Shown: in pieces, positions 45,636 to 52,863 of the stretch
How the letters are laid out: every line of letters begins with the position of its first letter
How positions within the stretch are numbered: position 1 is the stretch's first letter
Source: Chitiniphilus purpureus
GTDB lineage: Bacteria > Pseudomonadota > Gammaproteobacteria > Burkholderiales > Chitinibacteraceae
Assembly (NCBI RefSeq): GCF_025642115.1
Contig: NZ_CP106753.1
Location: 558,001-622,000, forward strand
Direction of reading: 5' to 3'
Length of the DNA stretch: 64,000 nt
Translations under genes and position numbers: made by a program
The notes under the pieces: model-generated
What the model was told of the DNA's origin: nothing
Seen by the model: only the letters and a program-made list of their open reading frames with translations
Database searches by the model: none

Positions 45636-47288
45636 ATGACTGCTGCTACCGATACTCTAGATCTGGCCAAACACGGCGAGGCTGGCCATCACGGACATGA
45701 TGACCATGGCCATCATGCGCTGACCGGCTGGCGTCGCTGGGTTTATGCGACCAACCACAAGGACATCGGCACGCTGTACCTGTGGTTCTCGTTCGCCATG
45801 TTCATCACTGGCGGGGTGATGGCGCTGGGCATCCGCGCCGAGCTGTTCACCCCGGGGATGCAGTTCTGGCAGCCCGAGTTCTTCAACCAGCTCACCACGC
45901 TGCACGGCATCATCATGGTGTTCGGCGCCATCATGCCGGCGTTCACGGGTCTCGCGAACTGGATGCTGCCGCTGATGCTGGGCGCGCCGGACATGGCGTT
46001 CGCCCGGATGAACAACTGGAGCTTCTGGCTGTTGCCTCCGGCCGCACTGCTGCTGATCATCTCGCTGTTCGTGCCCGGCGGTGCCGCGGCAGGTGGCTGG
46101 ACGCTGTATCCGCCGCTGTCGCTGCAGTTCGGGATGGGGATGGATCTGGCGATCTTCTCGGTCCACCTGCTCGGCATCTCGTCGATCATGGGTTCGATCA
46201 ACATCATCACCACCATCCTCAACATGCGTGCCCCGGGCATGACGTTGATGAAGATGCCGATGTTCGCCTGGACCGCGCTGATCACCAACTACCTGCTGGT
46301 GGCCGTGGCGCCCGTGCTGGCCGGTGCCGTGACCATGCTGCTGACCGACCGCCATTTCGGCACCCACTTCTTCAAGGCGGTGGGCGGTGGTGACCCGGTG
46401 CTGTTCCAGCACATCTTCTGGTTCTTCGGCCACCCCGAGGTCTACATCATGGCGTTGCCGGCGTTCGGTGTGGTCAGCCAGATCATTCCGACCTTCTCGC
46501 GCAAGCCGCTGTTCGGCTACCACTCGATGGTCTATGCCACGGCCTCGATCGCCATCCTGTCGTTCATGGTGTGGGCGCATCACATGTTCTCGGTTGGCAT
46601 GCCGGCCACCGCCCAGCTGTTCTTCATGTTCATGACCATGCTGATTGCGGTGCCGACCGGGGTGAAGGTGTTCAACTGGATCGCCACGATGTGGCAAGGC
46701 GCCATGAGCTTCGAGACGCCGATGCTGTTCGCGGTCGGTTTCATCTGTCTGTTCACCGTCGGCGGCTTCTCCGGCCTCGTGCTGTCGATCGCGCCGGTGG
46801 ATACCCAGATGCACGATACCTACTACGTGGTGGCGCATTTCCACTACGTGCTCGTCGCGGGGGCACTGTTCAGCCTGTTCGGCGCGGTCTACTACTGGCT
46901 GCCCAAGTGGACCGGCTACATGTACGACGAGAAGATGGGCAAGCTGCATTTCTGGTGGTCGATGATCTGGTTCAACGTCACCTTCTTCCCGATGCACTTC
47001 CTCGGTCTTGCCGGCATGCCGCGCCGCATCCCGGACTATCCGCTGCAGTTCACCGACTTCAACGCCATGGCTTCGGTGGGCGCGTTCTGCTTCGGTATCG
47101 GGCAGCTCCTGTTCCTCTATAACGTGATCAAGACCATCCGTGGTGGCGTCGGTCCCGCCCCGGCCAATCCGTGGGAGGCACACACGCTGGAATGGGAAGT
47201 GCCGTCCCCCGCGCCGCATCACACCTGGGAGTCGCCGCCGGACGAGCGTCTCGTCAAGAAGGGGCTCGTGGCCCAGTCGCTGGAGTGA
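45636..47288 (+). CDS. ctaD: Cytochrome c oxidase subunit I
   Basis: A 550-residue, 12-helix catalytic subunit of aa3-type oxidase, reducing O2 to water and pumping protons. Motifs present: the low-spin haem ligand His in LTTLHGIIMVFGAIMP, the D-channel Glu and CuB ligand in FGHPEVYIMALPAFGV, the His-His CuB pair in VWAHHMFSVGMP, and the haem-ligand His in VVAHFHYVLVAGALF. Its His-rich N-terminus (GHHGHDDHGHHALTGW) is unusual in density. It begins 11 bp after coxB. Codon use matches the neighbours. Confidence 0.97.
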   Translation: MTAATDTLDLAKHGEAGHHGHDDHGHHALTGWRRWVYATNHKDIGTLYLWFSFAMFITGGVMALGIRAELFTPGMQFWQPEFFNQLTTLHGIIMVFGAIMPAFTGLANWMLPLMLGAPDMAFARMNNWSFWLLPPAALLLIISLFVPGGAAAGGWTLYPPLSLQFGMGMDLAIFSVHLLGISSIMGSINIITTILNMRAPGMTLMKMPMFAWTALITNYLLVAVAPVLAGAVTMLLTDRHFGTHFFKAVGGGDPVLFQHIFWFFGHPEVYIMALPAFGVVSQIIPTFSRKPLFGYHSMVYATASIAILSFMVWAHHMFSVGMPATAQLFFMFMTMLIAVPTGVKVFNWIATMWQGAMSFETPMLFAVGFICLFTVGGFSGLVLSIAPVDTQMHDTYYVVAHFHYVLVAGALFSLFGAVYYWLPKWTGYMYDEKMGKLHFWWSMIWFNVTFFPMHFLGLAGMPRRIPDYPLQFTDFNAMASVGAFCFGIGQLLFLYNVIKTIRGGVGPAPANPWEAHTLEWEVPSPAPHHTWESPPDERLVKKGLVAQSLE

Positions 47289-47296
47289 ACGGAACG

Positions 47297-47410
47297 ATGA
47301 GCAATACCAAGCGCCCGAGCAACCTGCGCACCGGCCTGGTGCTGGCCAGTATCGCCGCTGCATTTTTCCTTGGCATCGTAATCAAGCAGTGGCTGCTCGG
47401 GGCGGGCTGA
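47297..47410 (+). CDS. Small single-pass membrane protein, cytochrome oxidase small assembly protein
   Basis: A 37-residue protein: MSNTKRPSNLRTGL and one membrane helix (LASIAAAFFLGIVIKQWLLG). Genes of this size and pattern lie between ctaD and ctaG in many betaproteobacteria and are annotated as cytochrome oxidase small assembly protein. The start is 8 bp after the ctaD stop, and its stop is 1 nt before the ctaG start, so it belongs to the operon. Its biochemical role has not been shown. Confidence 0.75.
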   Translation: MSNTKRPSNLRTGLVLASIAAAFFLGIVIKQWLLGAG

Positions 47411-47411
47411 C

Positions 47412-47945
47412 GTGAATACCGCGGTATTGGGCCCGCAGGCGCAACAGCGCGCCAATCGGCGACTGGGGGTGAAGCTTGCGGTGGTCGCCGTTGGCATGGT
47501 CGGTTTCGCCTACGGGATGGTGCCGTTCTACAACGTGTTCTGCGAGGCGCTCGGCATCGACCGGGCGCGCCCGGAGCTCGCCGATGTGCATGCCGCCGCG
47601 ATGCGGGTCGAGTTCGATACCAATGTCAGCGCCGGCCTGCCGGCGCGCATCGTGGCGCTGCAGCCGGTGGTGGCCGGGCGCGCGGGCGGGTTGATCAAGG
47701 CACGCTTCCGCCTGGAGAACCTGTCGGATGAACCGCTTGGTCTGCGGGCCGTGCCAAGCTATGCACCGCAGCGAGCAGGACGTTTCCTGCAGAAGATGGA
47801 ATGCTTTTGCTTCGACGCGCTGACGCTGGCGCCGCGCGAGGCGCGCGAAGTGACGGTGGTGTTGCTGGTGGACGATGCCATGCCGCCTGAGCTTGGGGCC
47901 GTCACCCTGTCGTACACCCTTTTTCCGTTGGAGGGCAACGGATGA
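47412..47945 (+). CDS. ctaG: Cytochrome c oxidase copper chaperone CtaG/Cox11
   Basis: A 177-residue membrane-anchored periplasmic protein delivering copper to the CuB site of subunit I. One N-terminal helix (LAVVAVGMVGFAYGMVPFYN, with the family YxxFCxxxG as YNVFCEALG) is followed by an Ig-like domain bearing the copper motif KMECFCFDALTLAPRE. The usual Cox11 text is CFCFxxQ; here the two residues after CFCF differ and Gln is absent, though both Cys are present. The GTG start at 47412 is 1 nt after the preceding stop. Confidence 0.92.
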   Translation: MNTAVLGPQAQQRANRRLGVKLAVVAVGMVGFAYGMVPFYNVFCEALGIDRARPELADVHAAAMRVEFDTNVSAGLPARIVALQPVVAGRAGGLIKARFRLENLSDEPLGLRAVPSYAPQRAGRFLQKMECFCFDALTLAPREAREVTVVLLVDDAMPPELGAVTLSYTLFPLEGNG

Positions 47946-48124
47946 GCCTGTTCTCCACCGTGAAGGCGGTGCTCTCCGGTTTCATCGGCATACGCAGCCG
48001 GCGCGAGAGCGAACGCGCCACTCTCAAACCCGGGCAGGTCATTGTGACCGGCCTCGTCCTGGCGCTGCTGTTTGCGCTGGGCATTTTTCTGCTCGTTCGG
48101 CTGCTGGTCAGCAGCCAGCCATAG
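47942..48124 (+). CDS. DUF2970 small membrane protein
   Basis: A 60-residue protein with the conserved start SLFSTVKAVLSGFIGIRSRR and a single membrane helix (VIVTGLVLALLFALGIFLLV), the DUF2970 pattern. It occurs between ctaG and ctaE in betaproteobacterial cox clusters, presumably as an assembly or stability factor; no activity is known. ATG overlaps the ctaG stop by 4 nt (ATGA). Confidence 0.85.
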   Translation: MSLFSTVKAVLSGFIGIRSRRESERATLKPGQVIVTGLVLALLFALGIFLLVRLLVSSQP

Positions 48125-48134
48125 GGGATAAGCA

Positions 48135-49013
48135 ATGAATGTCGAAAACGGCGTCCACGATCCACACTATTTCGTGCCTGCCCCGTCGAAGTGGCCGCTG
48201 GTAGGCTCGATTGCGCTGTTCTGTCTGGGCTTGGGCGCGGCATTGTGGATGAACAAGGTGCCCGGCGGGCAGTGGGTGGTCTTCGCCGGCTTTGCCATCC
48301 TGCTGTGGATGATGATCGGCTGGTTCGGCGATGTGATCCAGGAGTCGGTCCACGGCAGCTACGGCAAGCAGGTGGACTACTCGTTCCGTTGGGGGATGAG
48401 CTGGTTCATCTTCTCCGAGATCATGTTCTTCAGCGCGTTCTTCGGTGCGCTGTTCTATATGCGCGTGATCTCGGTGCCGGAACTCGGGTTCGGCCTGGGG
48501 CTGCATAGCGAGACGCACTCGCTGCTCTGGCCGGCCTTCGCCGAGAACTGGCCGGTCTCCTCGGGTCCGAAGGTGGAAAGCTACCAGGCGATGGGTGCCT
48601 GGGGCATCCCGGCGATCAACACCGCGCTGTTGCTCACCTCCGGTGCCACCCTGACCTGGGCGCACTGGGGGCTGATCGAGAACAAGCGCGGCCAGCTCAC
48701 GCTGGGGTTAGCGCTGACCGTGTTGCTCGGGGCGATCTTCCTCGGGTTCCAGGCATACGAGTATCACCATGCCTGGACCGAGATGGGCCTGAAGCTTTCG
48801 TCGGGCGCCTACGGTTCCACGTTCTACATGCTCACCGGCTTCCACGGCATGCACGTGCTAGTGGGCGCCATCATGCTTGCCACCATGCTGGTGCGCGTGC
48901 TGCGCGGGCATTTCGACCAGCACAACCATTTCGCCTTCGAAGCCGCCGCCTGGTATTGGCACTTCGTGGACGTGGTATGGCTGATCCTGTTCGTCTTCGT
49001 CTATTGCATCTGA
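48135..49013 (+). CDS. ctaE: Cytochrome c oxidase subunit III
   Basis: A 292-residue, seven-helix subunit that stabilises the oxidase core. Family marks are ESVHGSYGKQVDYSFRWGMSWFIFSEIMFF (quoted positions about residues 72-101 include the conserved Glu in FSEIMFFSAFF), LLLTSGATLTWAH, LGFQAYEYHHAW, and the C-terminal segment GFHGMHVLVGAIMLATMLVR with FAFEAAAWYWHFVDVVWLIL. AGGGG/TAAGC precedes the ATG. Last structural subunit of the cluster. Confidence 0.95.
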   Translation: MNVENGVHDPHYFVPAPSKWPLVGSIALFCLGLGAALWMNKVPGGQWVVFAGFAILLWMMIGWFGDVIQESVHGSYGKQVDYSFRWGMSWFIFSEIMFFSAFFGALFYMRVISVPELGFGLGLHSETHSLLWPAFAENWPVSSGPKVESYQAMGAWGIPAINTALLLTSGATLTWAHWGLIENKRGQLTLGLALTVLLGAIFLGFQAYEYHHAWTEMGLKLSSGAYGSTFYMLTGFHGMHVLVGAIMLATMLVRVLRGHFDQHNHFAFEAAAWYWHFVDVVWLILFVFVYCI

Positions 49014-49052
49014 TCGATGCCGCCGGACGGTTCCGCCCGGCGGCTGTCCCGG

Positions 49053-49250
49053 TCATACCCCATGTGGCGTAATCCAGCCTTGCCAGATTGCAACGAGCAG
49101 CATCAGGAACAGCAGGATGGACAACGCAATGCGCCACGTCAGAGAGCGCACGAGCTGAACCGATCCCGAAGGTCCCCGCACCAGCTGCAGCATGGCGCGT
49201 CCGAGCACGGCAAGAATCACGACCAGCAAGATGACAGCAACGATTTTCAT
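49053..49250 (-). CDS. Twin-transmembrane DUF2909 protein
   Basis: A 65-residue protein with two hydrophobic helices, MKIVAVILLVVILAVLGRAM and ALSILLFLMLLVAIWQGWI, joined by a short basic loop (RSLTWR). DUF2909 genes lie on the opposite strand between ctaE and the SURF1 gene in many betaproteobacteria, as here. AGGAG lies 5 nt before the ATG. Function unknown; the position suggests a part in oxidase assembly. Confidence 0.82.
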   Translation of the reverse strand: MKIVAVILLVVILAVLGRAMLQLVRGPSGSVQLVRSLTWRIALSILLFLMLLVAIWQGWITPHGV

Positions 49251-49260
49251 GTCGGCTCCT

Positions 49261-49956
49261 ATGTCACGAGACCGTAGCATAACCCACGGTCAGCGCCGGC
49301 AGCGGCTGGCTTTGGTCGGTCTGGGCGCGTTGGTGCTGCTCACCGTTGCGCTTGGTGCCTGGCAGTTTTCGCGGGCGCTGGGCAAGCAGGCACTGGCGGA
49401 GACCTATGCACGCGCCGCGGCACAGACGCCCCTCGTCTGGCATGGTGGGCATGCCCCCGAGCACTACCGCAAGGTCCGCCTGCAGGGCAAATGGCTGTTG
49501 GACGGACAGCTGCGGCTCGACCAGCGCATGGCGCAGTCCCGGGTTGGTGTCGAGATCGTCACGCCGTTTCGTTTGACCGATGGTGAAGTGGTGCTGGTCA
49601 ATCGTGGGTGGCTGCCGGCCGGCCAACCCATTCCCGTGCCTGCATCCCAGGCAGTCGAGCTTGTCCCGTGGCCACGCTTTTTCGAGCTGCGCGCCACGCC
49701 GCCGCAGGGTGACCTGTTTCAGAACATCGATGCGGCGCGCTACGCCGCCTGGCGAGGCGCCGTACCCGTCGCCTACGCCCGTGCCGTCGGCGCCCAACCG
49801 CCTTTCGTGCGCCAGACCGGCATCCCCGGCGTGCCCATGGAGCGTCATCTGGCCTATGCCGCCACGTGGTGGGGCATGAGCCTGATCGGCGTGCTGCTTT
49901 GCCTGCGTTTCTACCGTACCACCCGCGCTTCCGGAGTTCGTGATGACCGCGCCTGA
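49261..49956 (+). CDS. SURF1-family cytochrome oxidase assembly protein
   Basis: A 231-residue protein with an N-terminal helix (LALVGLGALVLLTVALGAWQ, with the family LGxWQ) and a C-terminal helix (YAATWWGMSLIGVLLCLRFY), enclosing a periplasmic domain with KVRLQGKWLLDGQLRLDQR and LVNRGWLPAGQPIPVP. SURF1/Shy1 handles haem A during maturation of subunit I. ATG 49261 is 10 bp from the divergent DUF2909 start, so the two share a small promoter region. Confidence 0.88.
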   Translation: MSRDRSITHGQRRQRLALVGLGALVLLTVALGAWQFSRALGKQALAETYARAAAQTPLVWHGGHAPEHYRKVRLQGKWLLDGQLRLDQRMAQSRVGVEIVTPFRLTDGEVVLVNRGWLPAGQPIPVPASQAVELVPWPRFFELRATPPQGDLFQNIDAARYAAWRGAVPVAYARAVGAQPPFVRQTGIPGVPMERHLAYAATWWGMSLIGVLLCLRFYRTTRASGVRDDRA

Positions 49957-50446
49957 TCCGCGCCGCCTGCATGGGCGCAAGACCTTTCTGCTGCTGTTGG
50001 GCATCGCGCTGGTGCCGTTGCTGGCGGCCCAGGCCGCCTACCAGTGGTGGCGCCCGGAGGGGGGCGACAGTTTCGGCAAGTTGATCGTCATGCCCGAGGC
50101 GTTCGCAGCGGCGCCGCAATGGCGATTGGTGGCGCACGATCCGGCCGGCTGTACGCCGCTGCGCGAAAAGCTGGCCTTTGCCGCGCGCCAGTTCGCGGTC
50201 GGCCAGGGCCGCGAAGCGGATCGGCTGCACTTCGGCAGCTCGCAGGCATGCGCCGGCCCCGCGTTGCAGGAGCACATCGTCAGCGCCCCCCGGCTGGCGT
50301 TGCCCGGCCCGGGTCTGTATCTGGTCGACCCCAACGGCAATGCGGTGACGCAATACACCCCGCAGCAGCTGGATGATGTGGAAGGGCGTCGGCGCACCAT
50401 GAGTGAGATCGGCAAATTCCTGAAGAACAACCGGGGGCTGGGATGA
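49943..50446 (+). CDS. Conserved membrane-anchored protein of the cox cluster, thioredoxin-like/SCO-like without CxxxC
   Basis: A 167-residue protein with one N-terminal helix (TFLLLLGIALVPLLAAQAAY) and a periplasmic domain. The end resembles SCO/thioredoxin-like folds (GPGLYLVDPNGNAVTQYTPQQLDDV), but the CxxxC copper motif is missing; two isolated Cys (DPAGCTP, QACAGP) remain. Such genes lie between SURF1 and ctaA in related clusters. ATG 49943 has GGAG 6 nt upstream (a GTG at 49940 adjoins it) and overlaps the SURF1 stop. Its end overlaps ctaA by 4 nt. Confidence 0.7.
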   Translation: MTAPDPRRLHGRKTFLLLLGIALVPLLAAQAAYQWWRPEGGDSFGKLIVMPEAFAAAPQWRLVAHDPAGCTPLREKLAFAARQFAVGQGREADRLHFGSSQACAGPALQEHIVSAPRLALPGPGLYLVDPNGNAVTQYTPQQLDDVEGRRRTMSEIGKFLKNNRGLG

Positions 50447-51462
50447 CTCGACGTATGTTGCGCCCATTGCTGTGGTTCACCGTTGGCTGGACCCTGGTGC
50501 TCATCATGCTGGGTGCCTATGTACGGCTGGAGGACGCCGGTCTCGGCTGCCCCGACTGGCCGGGCTGCTACGGGCGTCTGGTCGCACCCGACGAGCACCA
50601 TGAGATCGCCCATGCCGAGTTGCACTACGGTGGCGAGGTCGACCCTGCCAAAGGCTGGAAGGAGATGATCCACCGCTACGTGGCAGGGACATTGGGCCTG
50701 TTGCTGCTGTGGCAGAGTTTTCTGCTGCTGCGCGAGCGGCGTGCGCTTGGCGTGCCGCTATGGTTGGTGATCGCGCCGCTCGGCGTCGTGGTCTTCCAGG
50801 CCCTGCTTGGCATGTGGACTGTGACACTCAAGCTGATGCCGGGCGTGGTGACCGCGCATCTGCTCGGCGGCATGACGATGCTGGCGCTGGTGGGCGCTCA
50901 GGCGGCGTATGCGGTACGCAGCAAGGCGCCGCCGCTTGGGCGCGGGTTGCGTTTCGCAGCCTGGCTCGTGCTTGCCGTGGTGCTGCTGCAGATCGCACTG
51001 GGCGGTTGGGTCTCCACCAACTATGCGGCACTCGCCTGCGATGGCTTTCCCGATTGCCGCGGCGGCTATGCGCTGCCATCCGATTGGCATGTGGGTTTCC
51101 ATCCGCTGCGCGAACTGGGTCTGACCATGGACGGTGTCGCGCTGGATATCGATCATCTTGCCGCGATCCACTGGATCCACCGGCTCTGGGCATTGGTGGT
51201 GCTGGCCGCGGTTGGTGGTCTTGGCATCGCTTTGCTGCGCCGTGGCGAACGCAGCGGCCTCTGGCTGCTCGCCGCGTTGTTGCTCCAGCTTGGGCTGGGT
51301 GCCGCCAATGTGTTGCTGCATCTGCCGCTGGCATTGGCGGTGGCGCACAACGGCGGTGCCGCGTTGCTGTTGCTGTTGCTGGTCATTCAACTTGCCCGTC
51401 CCCGACAAGGAGAGCACTTCCATGTTCAAGCCGATCTACGCCAGCTCGCTGCGGCTCGCTGA
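50443..51462 (+). CDS. ctaA: Heme A synthase
   Basis: A 339-residue, eight-helix enzyme oxidising haem O to haem A for the aa3 centre. Haem-ligand and family motifs: LVLIMLGAYVRLEDAGLGCP with DWPGCYG (the conserved Cys pair of this COX15 class), MIHRYVAGTLGLLLL, GMWTVTLKLMPGVVTAHLLG, and IHWIHRLWALVVLAA. ATG overlaps the previous stop (ATGA). Its 3' end overlaps the ctaB start by 41 nt, so production of the two haem-modifying enzymes is probably coupled. Confidence 0.94.
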   Translation: MTRRMLRPLLWFTVGWTLVLIMLGAYVRLEDAGLGCPDWPGCYGRLVAPDEHHEIAHAELHYGGEVDPAKGWKEMIHRYVAGTLGLLLLWQSFLLLRERRALGVPLWLVIAPLGVVVFQALLGMWTVTLKLMPGVVTAHLLGGMTMLALVGAQAAYAVRSKAPPLGRGLRFAAWLVLAVVLLQIALGGWVSTNYAALACDGFPDCRGGYALPSDWHVGFHPLRELGLTMDGVALDIDHLAAIHWIHRLWALVVLAAVGGLGIALLRRGERSGLWLLAALLLQLGLGAANVLLHLPLALAVAHNGGAALLLLLLVIQLARPRQGEHFHVQADLRQLAAAR

Positions 51463-52315
51463 TCTCTGGGCGCTCGGCAAGCCGCGCGTCGTCGCCCTGA
51501 TCGTGTTCTGCGCCGCGGTGGGCGCGGCCATGGCCTGGCCCGACCTGCGGGCGCTGCCGGATGTGCTGGCCAGCCTGCTGGGCATCGCCCTGGTCGCCAT
51601 GGGCGCGGCGGCGGTCAATTGCCTGGTGGAGCGCAACCGCGACGCCGAAATGCGGCGCACGCAGGGCCGGCCGCTGGTGCGCGGCACCGTGACCGTCACC
51701 GATGCCGCATTGTATGCCGCGCTGCTGACGCTGTCGGGGCTGTGGTTGCTGGCCCGCTACGGCAATTGGCTGGCCTGTGCGCTGACGTTGGCAACCTTCT
51801 TCGGCTACGCGGTCATCTACACGCGCTGGCTCAAGCCCGCCACACCGCAGAACATCGTGATCGGCGGCGCTGCCGGTGCCATGCCACCGGTACTTGGCTG
51901 GGCCGCGGTCAGCGGCACCATCTCGGCGGAAGCCGCAGTGATGTTCCTGCTGATCTATACCTGGACCCCGCCGCATTTCTGGGCGCTGGCGCTCTATCGC
52001 CAGCTCGACTACGAAAAGGCCGGACTGCCGATGCTGCCGGTCACCCATGGTGCGGCGTTCACCCGGCAGACCATCCTGCTGTATGCGGTCATGCTGGCCG
52101 CGGTCTGCGTGCTGCCTTTCGTGATCGGCATGAGTGGCTGGCTGTACATGGCGATCGCGACCTGGTTCAACGCAGGCTTCATCCTGCGCAGCATCAGGCT
52201 GTACCGTACCGGTGACGAGGCGATTGCACGCGACCTGTTCCGCTATTCCATCAAATACCTGGCGTGGGTGTTCGGTGCCCTGATCGCGGACCGTCTGCTT
52301 TTTGCGCTGCTCTGA
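51422..52315 (+). CDS. ctaB: Protoheme IX farnesyltransferase (heme O synthase)
   Basis: A 297-residue UbiA-family prenyltransferase that adds a farnesyl group to haem B. The Asp-rich motifs are NCLVERNRDAEMRRTQGRPL (first) and YRQLDYEKAGLPMLPV (second); TWTPPHFWALALYR is also conserved. Nine helices are predicted. AGGAGA lies 6 nt before ATG 51422. It is the last gene of the cluster, followed by a strong terminator; the sco gene that often follows it in related clusters is absent. Confidence 0.96.
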   Translation: MFKPIYASSLRLADLWALGKPRVVALIVFCAAVGAAMAWPDLRALPDVLASLLGIALVAMGAAAVNCLVERNRDAEMRRTQGRPLVRGTVTVTDAALYAALLTLSGLWLLARYGNWLACALTLATFFGYAVIYTRWLKPATPQNIVIGGAAGAMPPVLGWAAVSGTISAEAAVMFLLIYTWTPPHFWALALYRQLDYEKAGLPMLPVTHGAAFTRQTILLYAVMLAAVCVLPFVIGMSGWLYMAIATWFNAGFILRSIRLYRTGDEAIARDLFRYSIKYLAWVFGALIADRLLFALL

Positions 52316-52336
52316 CCCGGTTTTGTGCGGCGGCGG

Positions 52337-52364
52337 ACGGCCCGGTCTGTGACCGGGCCGTTTT
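52337..52364 (+). terminator. Rho-independent terminator after ctaB
   Basis: ACGGCCCGGTC - TGT - GACCGGGCCGT followed by TTT: a perfect 11-bp stem, 21 bp after the ctaB stop. It closes the oxidase cluster. Confidence 0.93.
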
Positions 52365-52407
52365 GCTTGGCGGTGTTCCTGCATTCGTGTGGGGCTGGGC
52401 AACCGGC

Positions 52408-52435
52408 AAAAAAAACCGGGCCCCGAGGGGCCCGG
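52408..52435 (-). terminator. Rho-independent terminator after the YdaS-like gene
   Basis: On the minus strand CCGGGCCC - CTCG - GGGCCCGG followed by TTTTTTTT: perfect 8-bp stem and a long T run. It lies about 90 bp past the stop of the minus-strand regulator gene. Confidence 0.9.
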
Positions 52436-52525
52436 CCAAGCCGGAGAGGTAAGGATGGAGATGGCAAGGAATCCTGCTCCGGTAACCGTGAGACGGACGC
52501 AGTGCGCTTGCGTCACGTCGTGCAA

Positions 52526-52783
52526 TTAGCCGCCATTGTCTTGATTTATGCTTTCATCTTGTTGACGGCTGGTGCGCAAGTATTGCCAATCGACTCCTGG
52601 CCTCAATTCCTCGCAGCGCACCGCACCGCCGGTGGCACGTTCTATCGCAATGCAAAGCGCCACGTCCGGCCGCTTTTTCCGACCGCTTGCCAGATGCCAC
52701 AGATAGGTCGGCGAAGTGCCGATCTGCGCTGCGATCTGCGCCGCCAAGCCGCGTGCTTGCTTCAAATACTCGAGCAAGGTCAA
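52526..52783 (-). CDS. YdaS/Cro-like helix-turn-helix regulator
   Basis: A small DNA-binding protein (85 residues from the TTG start) beginning LTLLEYLKQARGLAAQIAAQ. The helix-turn-helix is AAQIGTSPTYLWHLASGRKKRP, then ALCIAIERATGGAVRCEELR, the pattern of YdaS-type Cro-like proteins of prophages. A TTG start at 52783 is preferred because GGAGGG lies 7 nt before it; an in-frame ATG at 52834 would extend into the repeat-rich operator region and has no ribosome site. It is divergent from the S24-like repressor gene, an arrangement like cro/cI. Confidence 0.72.
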   Translation of the reverse strand: MTLLEYLKQARGLAAQIAAQIGTSPTYLWHLASGRKKRPDVALCIAIERATGGAVRCEELRPGVDWQYLRTSRQQDESINQDNGG

Positions 52784-52795
52784 AACACGGCCCTC

Positions 52796-52856
52796 CGGTA
52801 ACCAAAAATTACACCTATAGGCAGTCTTACCCATCGGTAACGATTAGTGTGTAATT
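52796..52856. promoter_or_regulatory. Operator-like region between the divergent regulator genes
   Basis: The 80-bp gap holds several symmetric elements: CGGTAACCA (52796-52804) and its near copy CGGTAACGA (52835-52843), the dyad TTACC-CATC-GGTAA (52827-52840), and inverted arms AATTACAC (52807-52814) and GTGTAATT (52849-52856). It is A+T-rich compared with flanking sequence. Such clustering is what is expected at a shared cro/cI-type operator with two divergent promoters. Confidence 0.6.
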
Positions 52857-52863
52857 CGGTTCC

